Shown here: in pieces, positions 53,327 to 64,000 of the stretch
Layout of the letters: each line of letters opens with the position of its first letter
Numbering within the stretch: the first letter of the stretch is position 1
Assembly (NCBI GenBank): GCA_015058575.1
Contig: SVBZ01000017.1
Span: forward strand, 49,999-113,998
Source: Pseudoselenomonas ruminantium
GTDB lineage: Bacteria; Bacillota; Negativicutes; Selenomonadales; Selenomonadaceae
Length of the DNA: 64,000 nucleotides
Direction of reading: 5' to 3'
Made by a program: the position numbers and the translations under genes
Notes under the pieces: model-generated
Told to the model about the DNA's origin: nothing
Database searches by the model: none
What the model saw: only the letters and a program-made list of their open reading frames with translations

Positions 53327-54112
53327 GTGGAATTTAATCGTTATCCGAGAGTTATTGCTGCTGGTACGCTGGTAGGAGTATTATCGTTGGCACTGCCGGC
53401 AGCCGGACAGGCAGCACGTCATGTGAGCGATGCAGATATACCAGCAACCAGAGTAGCTACGGAGCGTACGGTAAACAGTGGCAGCAGTGAGACGGTTGCC
53501 CGCAATGTTATGCAGGAGTTGTCATTCCGAGAGCGTATTTCTGCGATTCTCGATCAGGCACAGGAAGAGCCGGAGGAAGAAACGGTGCCGCGTACGGTGT
53601 CGGCTTACGATGATTCGATTATCGGCACGGCATTGGCCAGCCAGCAGCAGTGCGTGGATTACTTGCTAAGTGTCAACCCGAATCCGGATATTTCAGTTAC
53701 GCCGCAGCAGCTCGTTTCCTATTATTATGAAGAAGGAGCCCGCGAGGGCATCCGTCCGGATGTCGCTTTTGCACAGGCACTCAAGGAGACAGGATTTTTC
53801 CGCTACGGTGGTACGGTAACGTCGGATCAGAACAATTACTGTGGCTTGGGAACGACAAGCAGCCAGGTCAAAGGGGCATATTTTCAATCGGCCCAGATGG
53901 GCGTGCGGGCGCAGATCCAGCATCTGTTAGCCTATGCTTCGACCCGGCTCCCGAATGAACCGGTGGTTGACCCGCGTTACAATCTTGTGCGTTCCTCCTA
54001 TGGCGAGCATACGCTCAAGAGCTGGCCGGAACTCAATGGCCGTTGGGCTGTGCCTGGCTATACTTATGGGCAGAGTATCATGAGCATCTTCCGGGCGATG
54101 CTGGCGAAGTAA
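53327..54112 (+). CDS. Secreted glucosaminidase-family peptidoglycan hydrolase
   Basis: This 261-residue protein has a cleavable signal (about 1-28, GTLVGVLSLALPAAGQA), a low-complexity Glu-rich linker (EEPEEE), and a glucosaminidase domain from about residue 115. The domain shows REGIRPDVAFAQALKETGFF, whose Glu is the expected catalytic acid, then NNYCGLGTTS and GVRAQIQHLLAYAS. It should cut glycan strands in the periplasm. I set the start at GTG 53327, ten bases after AAGGAG; the ATG at 53276 would bury the signal peptide behind 17 extra residues. Confidence 0.88.
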   Translation: MEFNRYPRVIAAGTLVGVLSLALPAAGQAARHVSDADIPATRVATERTVNSGSSETVARNVMQELSFRERISAILDQAQEEPEEETVPRTVSAYDDSIIGTALASQQQCVDYLLSVNPNPDISVTPQQLVSYYYEEGAREGIRPDVAFAQALKETGFFRYGGTVTSDQNNYCGLGTTSSQVKGAYFQSAQMGVRAQIQHLLAYASTRLPNEPVVDPRYNLVRSSYGEHTLKSWPELNGRWAVPGYTYGQSIMSIFRAMLAK

Positions 54113-54157
54113 CGATTACGCAATAGTTTATTCATCTATATAGAGAAGGGAATTTAA

Positions 54158-55783
<1,626 letters not shown>

Positions 55784-55813
55784 GCAGATTGCAGATGAAA
55801 GGAGTCTGGCGCG

Positions 55814-57415
55814 GTGCTGGGAGATTTCCTTCAGAACAAAATAGATGAAGCTGGTGCCACAGCGCGTCTGCGGGAGATGGTGGCCGTGCTGCGCAAGCGC
55901 GACGTTGTCCGCGGCGTGACGCCAGACAAACTGCGTCTGGTGCTTGAGGATTTGGGGCCGACATTTGTCAAACTCGGTCAGGTCATGAGCATGCGTCCGG
56001 ACTTTCTGCCGCCAGAATACTGTGATGAACTCATGAAGCTGCAAACGTCAGCCAAGCCTTTGCCGTTTGCGGTAATTCTTGAGGTCATTGAACGTGAATA
56101 CAATCGCCGGTGGGACAAGGTGTTTTCCTATATTGATGAGGAGGCCTTGGGGTCTGCAAGTATTGCTCAGGTACATCGGGCTGTGCTGGTGACAGGGGAG
56201 AAGGTCGTTGTCAAGGTGCAGCGGCCTGGTATCTATGAAGTCATGAGCAAGGATATTGTCCTTTTGAAACGGGCAGCAACATTGCTTAAGGTTGTGAGCC
56301 GGTCACAGGATGTGATCGATTTCAATATGGTGCTTGACGAGATGTGGACCATTGCCAAACAGGAGATGGACTTCTTCATCGAAGCGGATCACATTGCTGA
56401 ATTTGAACATCTGAACCGCGATGTGGACTATGTATCCTGTCCGCAGGTATACCGGCAGCTTTCAACGCAGCACATCTTGGTGATGGAATCGGTCGAAGGT
56501 ATTCAGATTGATGATTTTGAGCAGCTCCGCTCCCGGGGCTATGATGTGAATCAACTGGGGCGGCGTCTGGGTGAGAATTATGTTAAGCAGATTATTGAGG
56601 ACGGTTTTTTTCATGCTGACCCGCATCCCGGTAATATCTGGATACGCAACGGCCGGATTGTTTGGCTGGATCTTGGCATGGTCGGCCGCCTTTCAGGGCG
56701 TGACCGCACGGCGATACGCAAAGCCGTCTATGCTTTGGCAGCCCATGATGCCTTTGAGCTTAAGGCAGCTGTCTTAGCACTGGGAGTCGTACGGGGGAAA
56801 ATCAACCATACGCAGCTTTATCAGGATATCGATGCGATACTGGCGCAGTACAGTACGCTTGATTTCAGTGAATTGCAGATGGGGACGCTGACACGGCAAA
56901 TTATGAACCTTATGCGTGTGCATCATATTGGCTGCCCGCAGGGATTGTCGATGTTTGCGCGTGGCGTGTTGACGATTGAAGGTGTCATGCGCCTTTGCTG
57001 TCCGAAAGTCAGTTTTGTCGAGATATTTGCCAAAAGCCTGGCAGTGGACTATAAGAAAAACTTCAATTGGCGTGATGAGATAGAGAAGGCAAAGCGTGAG
57101 GGGCTGATGTTGCTGCGTAAATCTGCGCAGCTGCCGGAACAGATTTCGGATATCCTGAAAATGACCATGAGCGGACAGACTAAGGTAAATTTGGACTTGA
57201 CCGGATCGGAAGAACCTTTGCGCAAGCTGGATCAAATGATCAACAAGATTATCCTGGCAGTGCTGGTAGCGGCGCTGTTGCTGGGCTCTAGTACGATATG
57301 TACGACACAGATGACGCCGAAGATCATGGAAATTCCGTTGCTGGGATTCTTGGGATATCTGATTGCGTTCATATTGAGCATCCGGATTATCTGGGAAATA
57401 CACAAAGGGCATTGA
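55814..57415 (+). CDS. AarF/UbiB/ABC1 atypical kinase-like protein
   Basis: This 533-residue protein has the UbiB-family kinase-like fold: KLGQVMSMRPDFLPPEYCDEL (K-x-G-Q motif, near 53), GSASIAQVHRA, VVVKVQRPG with the ATP Lys, FFHADPHPGNIW and WLDLGMVGR. Two membrane helices lie at the C-terminus (about 475-530). UbiB-like proteins support isoprenoid quinone synthesis or lipid transport; in a menaquinone-using anaerobe the target is uncertain. The start is GTG 55814 behind AAAGGAG. It is followed 16 bases later by aroH. Confidence 0.92.
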   Translation: MLGDFLQNKIDEAGATARLREMVAVLRKRDVVRGVTPDKLRLVLEDLGPTFVKLGQVMSMRPDFLPPEYCDELMKLQTSAKPLPFAVILEVIEREYNRRWDKVFSYIDEEALGSASIAQVHRAVLVTGEKVVVKVQRPGIYEVMSKDIVLLKRAATLLKVVSRSQDVIDFNMVLDEMWTIAKQEMDFFIEADHIAEFEHLNRDVDYVSCPQVYRQLSTQHILVMESVEGIQIDDFEQLRSRGYDVNQLGRRLGENYVKQIIEDGFFHADPHPGNIWIRNGRIVWLDLGMVGRLSGRDRTAIRKAVYALAAHDAFELKAAVLALGVVRGKINHTQLYQDIDAILAQYSTLDFSELQMGTLTRQIMNLMRVHHIGCPQGLSMFARGVLTIEGVMRLCCPKVSFVEIFAKSLAVDYKKNFNWRDEIEKAKREGLMLLRKSAQLPEQISDILKMTMSGQTKVNLDLTGSEEPLRKLDQMINKIILAVLVAALLLGSSTICTTQMTPKIMEIPLLGFLGYLIAFILSIRIIWEIHKGH

Positions 57416-57431
57416 AGAGGAGGTTGTCAAT

Positions 57432-57794
57432 ATGAGAGGAATACGTGGAGCAATCACGGTAGGAGAAAATAAAAAAGAGGAAATCTGGCAGGCGGCAAAA
57501 ATGCTGCTATCGCAGATCTTGCGTCGTAATAAGGTCAAGCCAGAGGACATTGGCGCATGTATTTTCAGCTCTACCAGTGATATTACGGCTGGCTTCCCTT
57601 CGACTGGTGCTCGCCAGATGGAGGGGTTTGACAAGGTGCCTCTGTTTGATACGCGGGTACCTGAGGTCGATGAATCCATGGAGCGCTGCATTCGTGTGCT
57701 GCTGTTGGTGGATTCGGAGCTTAAGCAGTCAGAAATCCAGCATGTATATATGGGAAAAGCACAAGAGCTGCGCCCGGATTTGCGTAATTTCTGA
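57432..57794 (+). CDS. aroH: Chorismate mutase, AroH class
   Basis: This 120-residue protein is a monofunctional AroH-type chorismate mutase, which converts chorismate to prephenate on the way to Phe and Tyr. Catalytic residues of the Bacillus subtilis enzyme are matched: Arg5 in RGIRGAITV, Glu78 in VPEVD, Arg88 in ERCIRVL, Tyr106 in HVYMGKA and Arg114 in LRPDL. GAGGAGG lies about ten bases before ATG 57432. It lies 16 bases after the AarF gene. Confidence 0.95.
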   Translation: MRGIRGAITVGENKKEEIWQAAKMLLSQILRRNKVKPEDIGACIFSSTSDITAGFPSTGARQMEGFDKVPLFDTRVPEVDESMERCIRVLLLVDSELKQSEIQHVYMGKAQELRPDLRNF

Positions 57795-57801
57795 CATAGG
57801 G

Positions 57802-57832
57802 TTGAAAGTGTTTACAAACGAAAGTATATAAT
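57802..57832 (+). promoter_or_regulatory. Candidate promoter of tkt
   Basis: TTGAAA (57802-57807), a 19-base spacer and TATAAT (57827-57832). The spacer is long. The leader would be about 115 bases and AT-rich, with no obvious hairpin. Confidence 0.45.
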
Positions 57833-57953
57833 TTTTATTCTGTTATCATAAAAGTAATTAATGGAAATGCCGTAAAATACTGTACTTTTTCATTCGAATT
57901 TAGTAGAATGGTGTGTGGATAAAAAACATTCAAGTGATAAGGAGAGATACACT

Positions 57954-59957
57954 TTGAGTAACATCGATACGACTTGTGTCAACGCCATTCGTGTATTAGC
58001 TGCAGATGCCATCCAGAAGGCTAATTCTGGTCATCCAGGTCTGCCGCTGGGCAGTGCTGCCATGGCTTATGAGCTTTGGGCTAAGCATATGAATCACAAT
58101 GGCAAGAATCCGGAATGGGCTAACCGCGATCGTTTCATCCTTTCGGGAGGACATGGTTCCTCGCTTCTGTATTCGCTGCTCCACTTTTTCGGCTATGGCC
58201 TGACAATAGATGATATGAAGCAGTTCCGTCAGGATGGTTCGTTAACGCCGGGGCATCCGGAGTATGGTCATACGGTTGGTGTGGAAGCAACGACCGGTCC
58301 GCTGGGTGCTGGTATGGCTATGGCTGTTGGTATGGCTATGGCTGAGGCACATCTGGCGGCTGAGTTCAACCGTCCGGGCTACGAAGTCGTCGATCATTAT
58401 ACGTTCGCGCTTGGCGGCGATGGCTGCATGATGGAAGGTATTTCTTCGGAGGCGTTCTCGCTTGCGGGTACGCTTGGCCTGTCAAAACTGATTGTGCTTT
58501 ATGATTCGAATAAGATTTCGATCGAAGGCGATACGGACATTGCGTTCACGGAGAATGTTCAGGCTCGTATGGCAGCTTTCGGTTTCCAGACGATTACGGT
58601 TGAAGATGGCAATGACCTTGAGGCCATTGGCAAGGCAATCGAAGCCGCAAAGGCCGATAAGGAACATCCGTCCTTCATCACGGTCAAGACGCAGATTGGT
58701 TATGGCTGCCCGGCAAAGCAGGGCAAGGCTTGTGCTCATGGCGAACCGCTCGGCGAGGAAAATGTCAAGGCGCTCAAAGAGAATCTTGGCTGGCCGGAGC
58801 CGGATAAAGCATTCAACATTCCGCAGGCTGTTTACGATCACTATCAGGAGCTGGCTAAGCGCGGTGCTGAAGCTGAGGCAAAATGGAACAGGCTTTTTGC
58901 TGAGTATTGCACGAAGTTCCCAGAAGAGAAGGCCCGCTGGGAGAAATTCCATGCACCGGTTGATGCCAAGGCTCTCCTTGATAATGAAGAATTCTGGGCA
59001 TATGAAGACAAGGCACAGGCGACGCGCAACCTGTCCGGTACGATGATCAATCGCCTCAAGGACATGGTACCGCAGCTTATCGGTGGCAGTGCTGATTTGG
59101 CGCCGTCGAACAAGACGATGATGAATGGCGAGAGCGACTTTGGCAAGGATAACTATGCTGGCCGCAATCTCCACTTCGGTATCCGTGAGCTTGCTATGGC
59201 GGCTATGGCCAATGGTATCACGCTGCATGGCGGCCTGCGCACGTATGTTGCTACGTTCTTCGTATTCAGTGATTACATGAAACCGATGATGCGTCTTGCT
59301 TCACTGATGCATATTCCGGTTACCTATGTTTTGACGCACGATAGCATCGGCGTTGGCGAGGATGGCCCGACGCATGAGCCAATCGAGCAGCTCTCCATGC
59401 TCCGCGCTCAGCCGAACCTCAATGTATTCCGTCCTGCTGATGCTACAGAGACGGCTGCTGGTTGGTATCTGGCCATCACGGCTGACAAGACACCGACTGC
59501 TTTGGTTCTGACCCGCCAGAATCTGCCGCAGCTCGCGGGCTCGAGCAAAGAAGCGCTCAAGGGTGCATATGTTGTATCCGAGGCGAAGGATGCTGCGAAC
59601 ATGGATGGTATCCTGATGGCATCGGGTTCCGAGGTTTCGCTGGCTGTAGATGCACAGGCTGAGCTGGCTAAGGAAGGTCTCGATGTCCGCGTTGTCTCGA
59701 TGCCGTGCATCGACCTCTTCGAGCAGCAGAGTGCTGAGTATAAGGCAAGCATCTTGCCGAAAAATGTCCGTGCCCGCGTATCGGTTGAGGCGCTTTCTGA
59801 TTTTGGCTGGGGTAAGTATGTAGGCCTTGATGGTGCGTCGGTCTGCATGGAAGGTTTTGGTGCTTCGGCTCCTGGCCCGCAGCTGTTCAAGAAATTTGGC
59901 TTCACGGTTGAGCATGTTGTTGAAGTAGCCAAAAAGGTTATTGCTGACAATAAATAA
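57954..59957 (+). CDS. tkt: Transketolase
   Basis: This 667-residue thiamine-diphosphate enzyme transfers two-carbon units in the pentose phosphate pathway. It begins with AIRVLAADAIQKANSGHPG and has SGGHGSSLLYSLLH, the cofactor motif GGDGCMMEGISSEAF, and GIRELAMAAMANG and THDSIGVGEDGPTHEP in the second domain. The start is TTG 57954, seven bases after AAGGAGAG; the ATG 39 bases upstream would add 13 non-family residues over that ribosome site. A terminator follows. It works with rpe in this window. Confidence 0.96.
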   Translation: MSNIDTTCVNAIRVLAADAIQKANSGHPGLPLGSAAMAYELWAKHMNHNGKNPEWANRDRFILSGGHGSSLLYSLLHFFGYGLTIDDMKQFRQDGSLTPGHPEYGHTVGVEATTGPLGAGMAMAVGMAMAEAHLAAEFNRPGYEVVDHYTFALGGDGCMMEGISSEAFSLAGTLGLSKLIVLYDSNKISIEGDTDIAFTENVQARMAAFGFQTITVEDGNDLEAIGKAIEAAKADKEHPSFITVKTQIGYGCPAKQGKACAHGEPLGEENVKALKENLGWPEPDKAFNIPQAVYDHYQELAKRGAEAEAKWNRLFAEYCTKFPEEKARWEKFHAPVDAKALLDNEEFWAYEDKAQATRNLSGTMINRLKDMVPQLIGGSADLAPSNKTMMNGESDFGKDNYAGRNLHFGIRELAMAAMANGITLHGGLRTYVATFFVFSDYMKPMMRLASLMHIPVTYVLTHDSIGVGEDGPTHEPIEQLSMLRAQPNLNVFRPADATETAAGWYLAITADKTPTALVLTRQNLPQLAGSSKEALKGAYVVSEAKDAANMDGILMASGSEVSLAVDAQAELAKEGLDVRVVSMPCIDLFEQQSAEYKASILPKNVRARVSVEALSDFGWGKYVGLDGASVCMEGFGASAPGPQLFKKFGFTVEHVVEVAKKVIADNK

Positions 59958-59981
59958 AAAAAGAAGTTCTGCCAGGGCAGA

Positions 59982-60024
59982 AAATAATAGCAGAGACGAA
60001 AAATCCGTCTCTGCTATTATTTTT
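59982..60024 (+). terminator. Terminator of tkt
   Basis: AAATAATAGCAGAGACG pairs perfectly with CGTCTCTGCTATTATTT around a 7-base loop, followed by TTTT. It separates tkt from the str operon. Confidence 0.93.
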
Positions 60025-60120
60025 GTCTATGGAATACGGACAGAATCATGTTTATAGAAAATAATTCAGCAAAATGATACGCTGGGGAGCGTGTACACAT
60101 GAATCTTTATAAATAAAGTG

Positions 60121-60149
60121 TTGACAAGCATTTTTGCCGGTGCTAATAT
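60121..60149 (+). promoter_or_regulatory. Strong promoter of the str operon
   Basis: Perfect TTGACA (60121-60126), a 17-base spacer and TAATAT (60144-60149) with a TGC extended -10. It lies 54 bases before the L7Ae-like gene. Confidence 0.85.
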
Positions 60150-60202
60150 ATAGAAGTGCCTGATTCAAGAGCATGATTTAGTGATACAGGGGAGTGAAAA
60201 CA

Positions 60203-60448
60203 ATGACACTGGATACACTGAAAAATGCCAATCGGGTGATTGGTATCAAGCAGGTTACCAAAGCTGTGAAGCGTGGGAATGTCCAAAACGTATTTGTCGC
60301 TGACAATGCAGATGATCGTGTCATCAAACCGCTTGAAACGTTGTGCAGGGAATATGAAGTTCCTGTGGGGCGTGTGGAGACGATGCAGGAACTGGGACAG
60401 GCCTGCGGCATCGAAGTCGGTGCTGCAGCTGCGGCAGTCCTGAAGTAA
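60203..60448 (+). CDS. L7Ae/YbxF-family ribosomal-type RNA-binding protein
   Basis: This 81-residue protein matches the L7Ae/L30e family (RVIGIKQVTKAVKRG, then VFVADNADDRV, then ACGIEVGAAAAA). In Firmicutes this gene (ybxF/rplGB) sits just before rpsL, as here; the proteins bind kink-turn RNA. ATG 60203 lies 8 bases after CAGGGGAG; a GTG nine bases earlier overlaps the ribosome site. A hairpin separates it from rpsL. Confidence 0.92.
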   Translation: MTLDTLKNANRVIGIKQVTKAVKRGNVQNVFVADNADDRVIKPLETLCREYEVPVGRVETMQELGQACGIEVGAAAAAVLK

Positions 60449-60467
60449 GTTTCTAGTATATTTGTTA

Positions 60468-60495
60468 AAAACTTCGGAGCTTGCTCTGAGGTTTT
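60468..60495 (+). terminator. Hairpin between L7Ae-like gene and rpsL, possible attenuator
   Basis: AAAACTTCGGAGC pairs with GCTCTGAGGTTTT over 13 positions with two G-U pairs and a 2-base loop. It is followed only by AATAAATAAT, so it may attenuate rather than stop transcription. Confidence 0.5.
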
Positions 60496-60537
60496 AATAA
60501 ATAATAAATTCTCAATATGAAGGAAGGAGGTGCATGT

Positions 60538-60915
60538 ATGCCTACTATCAATCAGTTAGTTCGTAAGAGCAGAAAGAGCATGCAGGAGAAGTCCAAAGCA
60601 CCAGCACTCAAGAATTGCCCGCAGAAACGTGGTGTTTGCACGCGTGTTTACACGTCTACGCCGAAAAAGCCGAACTCGGCACTGCGTAAGGTAGCTCGTG
60701 TTCGTCTGACGAACAGCATCGAGGTTACCGCATACATCCCAGGCATTGGTCATAATCTTCAGGAGCATAGTGTTGTTCTGATCCGTGGCGGTCGTGTCAA
60801 GGACCTGCCAGGTGTTCGTTACCACATCATCCGCGGTTCGCTCGATACTGCCGGTGTGCAGGATCGTGCTCAGGGCCGTTCGAAGTACGGTGCGAAAAAA
60901 GCAAAGAAAAAATAA
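60538..60915 (+). CDS. rpsL: 30S ribosomal protein S12
   Basis: This 125-residue protein begins [13 protein letters not shown] and has the decoding-centre loop [15 protein letters not shown] and [11 protein letters not shown], the sites where streptomycin-resistance changes occur in other bacteria. The sequence shows the normal Lys in KPNSAL. ATG 60538 is preceded by AAGGAGGTG; an in-frame ATG at 60517 would read through that site. The tail is very Lys-rich (KKAKKK). Confidence 0.98.
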   Translation: MPTINQLVRKSRKSMQEKSKAPALKNCPQKRGVCTRVYTSTPKKPNSALRKVARVRLTNSIEVTAYIPGIGHNLQEHSVVLIRGGRVKDLPGVRYHIIRGSLDTAGVQDRAQGRSKYGAKKAKKK

Positions 60916-60944
60916 CACAGCTTCGTAAATGAAGACTATGATAA

Positions 60945-61427
<483 letters not shown>

Positions 61428-61462
61428 TCCTTTCTTATTTTTATTAAGGAGCGATATTAAAA

Positions 61463-63541
61463 GTGGCAAGAGAGTATTCCCTTGAAAAAACTCGTAATAT
61501 CGGTATCATGGCTCACATCGATGCCGGTAAGACGACTACTACTGAGCGTATCCTCTTCTACACGGGTGTAAACCACAAGATCGGCGAGGTTCATGAAGGC
61601 GCTGCTACCATGGACTGGATGGTTCAGGAGCAGGAGCGCGGCATCACGATTACGTCTGCTGCAACGACCTGCCACTGGAAGAATCATCGTATCAACATCA
61701 TTGATACGCCGGGTCACGTGGATTTCACGGTAGAGGTTGAGCGTTCCCTGCGCGTTCTTGACGGCACGGTTGCAGTCCTGACTGCACGCGGTGGCGTTGA
61801 GCCGCAGACTGAGACCGTTTGGCGTCAGGCTGAGCGTTATCATGTTCCGCGCATGGCGTATGTCAACAAGATGGACATCACCGGCGCAAACTTCTTCAAT
61901 GTTATCAATATGATGCACGAGCGTCTGCAGGCTAATGCCGTAGCAATCCAGCTGCCGATCGGCGCTGAGGATACGTTCGAGGGCATCGTCGACCTGGTCA
62001 AGATGGAAGCTATCGTTTATGAGGATGACCTCGGCAAAGTTGCTGATGAGGTTGAAATCCCGGCTGACATGAAAGAACAGGCTGATGAGTATCGTGAGAA
62101 GCTCTTAGAGGCACTCTCCGAACTTGATGACGAATTCATGGAGAAATATCTCGGTGGCGAAGAGATTTCGGAAGAGGAAATCAAGAAGGTAATCCGTAAG
62201 GGTACCCTCGCTGGTGAACTCGTCCCGGTAACTTGCGGTACGTCGTATCGCAACAAGGGCGTTCAGCCGCTTCTCGATGCTATCGTTGATTATATGCCGG
62301 CTCCGACGGATATCCCGCCGATTGCTGGTGTAAATCCGGAAACTGGTGAGGAAGACCATCGTCCGTCTAGCGACAGCGAACCGTTCTCCGCACTGGCATT
62401 CAAAATCATGACTGACCCGTATGTCGGTAAGCTGGCATTCTTCCGCGTATACTCCGGTGTACTCGATGCTGGTTCTTACGTATTCAACTCGACGAAGGGC
62501 AAGAAAGAGCGTATTGGCCGTATCCTCCAGATGCATGCCAACAACCGTAAGGAAATCGAGAAGGTTTACTCCGGTGATATCGCTGCTGCTGTCGGTCTGA
62601 AAGACACGACGACGGGCGACACGCTCTGCGACGAGGCACATCCGATTATCCTCGAGTCCATGGAGTTCCCGGATCCGGTTATCTCTGTTGCTGTTGAACC
62701 GGCAACGAAGAATGACCAGGAGAAGATGGGCGTTGCTCTCCAGAAACTCGCTGAGGAGGATCCGACGTTCCGCGTTCGCACGGATCAGGAAACTGGCCAG
62801 ACGATTATCTCTGGTATGGGTGAGCTTCATCTTCAGATTATCGTTGACCGTATGCTCCGTGAGTTCCATGTCGACTGCAAAGTCGGTGAGCCGCAGGTTG
62901 CATACCGTGAGACGATCCGTAACACGGTCAAGGCTGAAGGTAAGTTCGTTCGCCAGTCCGGTGGTCATGGTCAGTATGGTCACTGCTGGCTCGAGCTCAT
63001 TCCGCAGGAGCCGGGCGAAGGCTTCAGCTTCGAAAACAAGGTCGTTGGTGGTGCGATTCCGAAGGAATTCATCAACCCGATCGAGGCCGGCGTAAAGCAG
63101 GCTATGGAGGCTGGTGTCGTCGCTGGTTATCCGATGGTCGACATCAAAGCTATCGTATTCGATGGTTCCTATCACGAGGTCGACTCCTCCGAGGCAGCAT
63201 TCAAAGTTGCTGGTTCCATGGCATTCAAGAACGGCTGTGAAAAGGCTAACCCGGTTCTCCTTGAGCCGTACGTAAAAGTCGAAGTTGTCGTTCCGGAAGA
63301 GTACATGGGCGATGTAATCGGCGACCTGAATTCCCGCCGCGGCCGTATCGATGGTATGGAAGCGCGCAACGGTGCTCAGGTCATCAACGGATTTGTTCCG
63401 CTTTCCGAAATGTTCGGTTATTCCAACAATCTGCGTTCCAACACACAGGGTCGCGGTCAGTATTCTATGGAACCTCACAGCTATAAAGAAGTTCCGAAGA
63501 ACATTGCTGAAACTATCATGAGCTCCAGAAACAAGGGCTAA
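61463..63541 (+). CDS. fusA: Elongation factor G
   Basis: This 692-residue translocase GTPase starts at GTG 61463 ([20 protein letters not shown]). GTP motifs are [19 protein letters not shown] and NKMD. Later domains show [27 protein letters not shown] and [22 protein letters not shown] lies upstream. The gene is followed by a stem-loop and then a separate tuf promoter. Confidence 0.98.
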   Translation: MAREYSLEKTRNIGIMAHIDAGKTTTTERILFYTGVNHKIGEVHEGAATMDWMVQEQERGITITSAATTCHWKNHRINIIDTPGHVDFTVEVERSLRVLDGTVAVLTARGGVEPQTETVWRQAERYHVPRMAYVNKMDITGANFFNVINMMHERLQANAVAIQLPIGAEDTFEGIVDLVKMEAIVYEDDLGKVADEVEIPADMKEQADEYREKLLEALSELDDEFMEKYLGGEEISEEEIKKVIRKGTLAGELVPVTCGTSYRNKGVQPLLDAIVDYMPAPTDIPPIAGVNPETGEEDHRPSSDSEPFSALAFKIMTDPYVGKLAFFRVYSGVLDAGSYVFNSTKGKKERIGRILQMHANNRKEIEKVYSGDIAAAVGLKDTTTGDTLCDEAHPIILESMEFPDPVISVAVEPATKNDQEKMGVALQKLAEEDPTFRVRTDQETGQTIISGMGELHLQIIVDRMLREFHVDCKVGEPQVAYRETIRNTVKAEGKFVRQSGGHGQYGHCWLELIPQEPGEGFSFENKVVGGAIPKEFINPIEAGVKQAMEAGVVAGYPMVDIKAIVFDGSYHEVDSSEAAFKVAGSMAFKNGCEKANPVLLEPYVKVEVVVPEEYMGDVIGDLNSRRGRIDGMEARNGAQVINGFVPLSEMFGYSNNLRSNTQGRGQYSMEPHSYKEVPKNIAETIMSSRNKG

Positions 63542-63579
63542 TTTAAAAAATTCGGCGAATTGCATAAATTTGTGAGTAT

Positions 63580-63606
63580 TTTTCTGGAAGGTAAATTTCC
63601 GGAAAA
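63580..63606 (+). other. Stem-loop between fusA and tuf
   Basis: TTTTCTGGAA (63580-63589) pairs with TTCCGGAAAA (63597-63606) over ten positions with one G-U pair and a 7-base loop. No T tract follows. It may mark the 3' end or a processing site of the fusA message. Confidence 0.45.
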
Positions 63607-63609
63607 TAC

Positions 63610-63638
63610 TTGCAATTCTGTTCCGAATGTGTTATAAT
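63610..63638 (+). promoter_or_regulatory. Internal promoter of tuf
   Basis: TTGCAA (63610-63615), a 17-base spacer and TATAAT (63633-63638). Transcription would start near 63645. The leader has a small CAACTG-gtaa-CAGTTG hairpin at 63651-63666. Confidence 0.85.
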
Positions 63639-63711
63639 ATAATTATCCTGCAACTGGTAACAGTTGAGATAATACAAAATTCTATGATTGATTAGAAGGA
63701 GGAAACTTCCA

Positions 63712-64000
63712 ATGGCAAAACAAAAATTCGAGCGCAACAAGCCTCATGTAAACATTGGTACTATCGGTCACGTTGACCACGGTAAAACCACTCTGACTGC
63801 TGCCATCACAAAGACTCTCGCTATGAAGGGTCAGGCTAAGTACGAAGCTTATGATATGATTGATAAAGCTCCGGAAGAAAGAGAACGTGGTATCACAATC
63901 AATACTGCTCACGTTGAATACGAAACAGATGCACGTCACTATGCACACGTTGACTGCCCCGGCCATGCTGACTATGTAAAGAACATGATTACCGGTGCTG
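63712..64000 (+). CDS. tuf: Elongation factor Tu (5' part only)
   Basis: The first 96 codons of EF-Tu lie before the window edge. They show [20 protein letters not shown] (G1), [19 protein letters not shown] (switch I) and [15 protein letters not shown] (G3), all standard. AGAAGGAGG precedes ATG 63712. The protein carries aminoacyl-tRNA to the ribosome. It has its own promoter in addition to readthrough from fusA. Confidence 0.97.
   Translation, partial: MAKQKFERNKPHVNIGTIGHVDHGKTTLTAAITKTLAMKGQAKYEAYDMIDKAPEERERGITINTAHVEYETDARHYAHVDCPGHADYVKNMITGA

Overview
The window reads as a chromosomal segment of a diderm (outer-membrane) Firmicute of the Negativicutes, most likely Selenomonas or a close relative. 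Evidence: the gene order is Firmicute (def-fmt-rsmB-rlmN-PP2C-PASTA kinase-rsgA-rpe; addBA; L7Ae-rpsL-rpsG-fusA-tuf), the sigma-70 type promoters and strong AGGAGG ribosome sites are typical, yet there is a complete two-partner secretion locus whose TpsB is an outer-membrane beta-barrel, plus a periplasmic nitrate reductase (NapA) C-terminus. Rubrerythrin, FolE2 and anaerobic cobalamin genes (cbiD, cbiE) suit a strict or facultative anaerobe. The genus is an inference; no rRNA gene is present.

Layout. 1-900: end of napA, a bidirectional terminator and a small convergent membrane protein. 1-4.6 kb: pepT, an amidohydrolase, def and fmt. 4.6-15.9 kb: a dense run of DUF116 protein, rsmB, rlmN, two FHA-domain proteins, PP2C phosphatase, SEDS glycosyltransferase, class B PBP, PASTA Ser/Thr kinase, rsgA and rpe. 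This joins translation/RNA modification genes to a phospho-signalling and cell-wall module. 15.9-19.5 kb: folE2, a flippase-like membrane protein, cbiD and cbiE. 19.5-21.6 kb (minus): LysR regulator and two short chromate-transporter halves. 21.8-25.8 kb: DUF438/hemerythrin/PAS protein, Hsp20, CheR and a truncated phenylacetate-CoA-ligase-like protein. 25.8-33.3 kb: addB-addA recombination nuclease.

33.5-45.2 kb: the two-partner secretion system. It consists of the TpsB transporter and a 3318-residue TpsA exoprotein with a TPS domain, about ten degenerate beta-type repeats, seven MBG/YDG-type repeats, a proline-rich linker and a C-terminal domain. 45.3-45.8 kb (minus): ssrA (tmRNA) with a consensus promoter and its own terminator, divergent from corA. 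corA carries a roughly 200-nt leader with long mutually exclusive pairings that I cannot assign to a known riboswitch. 47-54 kb: a small ORF, a chemoreceptor, rubrerythrin, a Tat-exported metallophosphoesterase with a VTT membrane protein (minus), an NCS2-like permease and a glucosaminidase. 54-60 kb: ABC-F ATPase, AarF/UbiB kinase-like protein, AroH chorismate mutase and transketolase. 60.1-64 kb: the str operon with its own promoter and without rpoBC in front, ending inside tuf.

No transposase, integrase, CRISPR array, rRNA or tRNA was seen. The most interesting items are the unexplained corA leader, the giant TPS exoprotein, a dispersed 10-bp repeat (TGACAAGTCA) tandemly inserted in frame in addA, and a ligase-like protein that has lost its ATP-binding loop and C-terminal domain.
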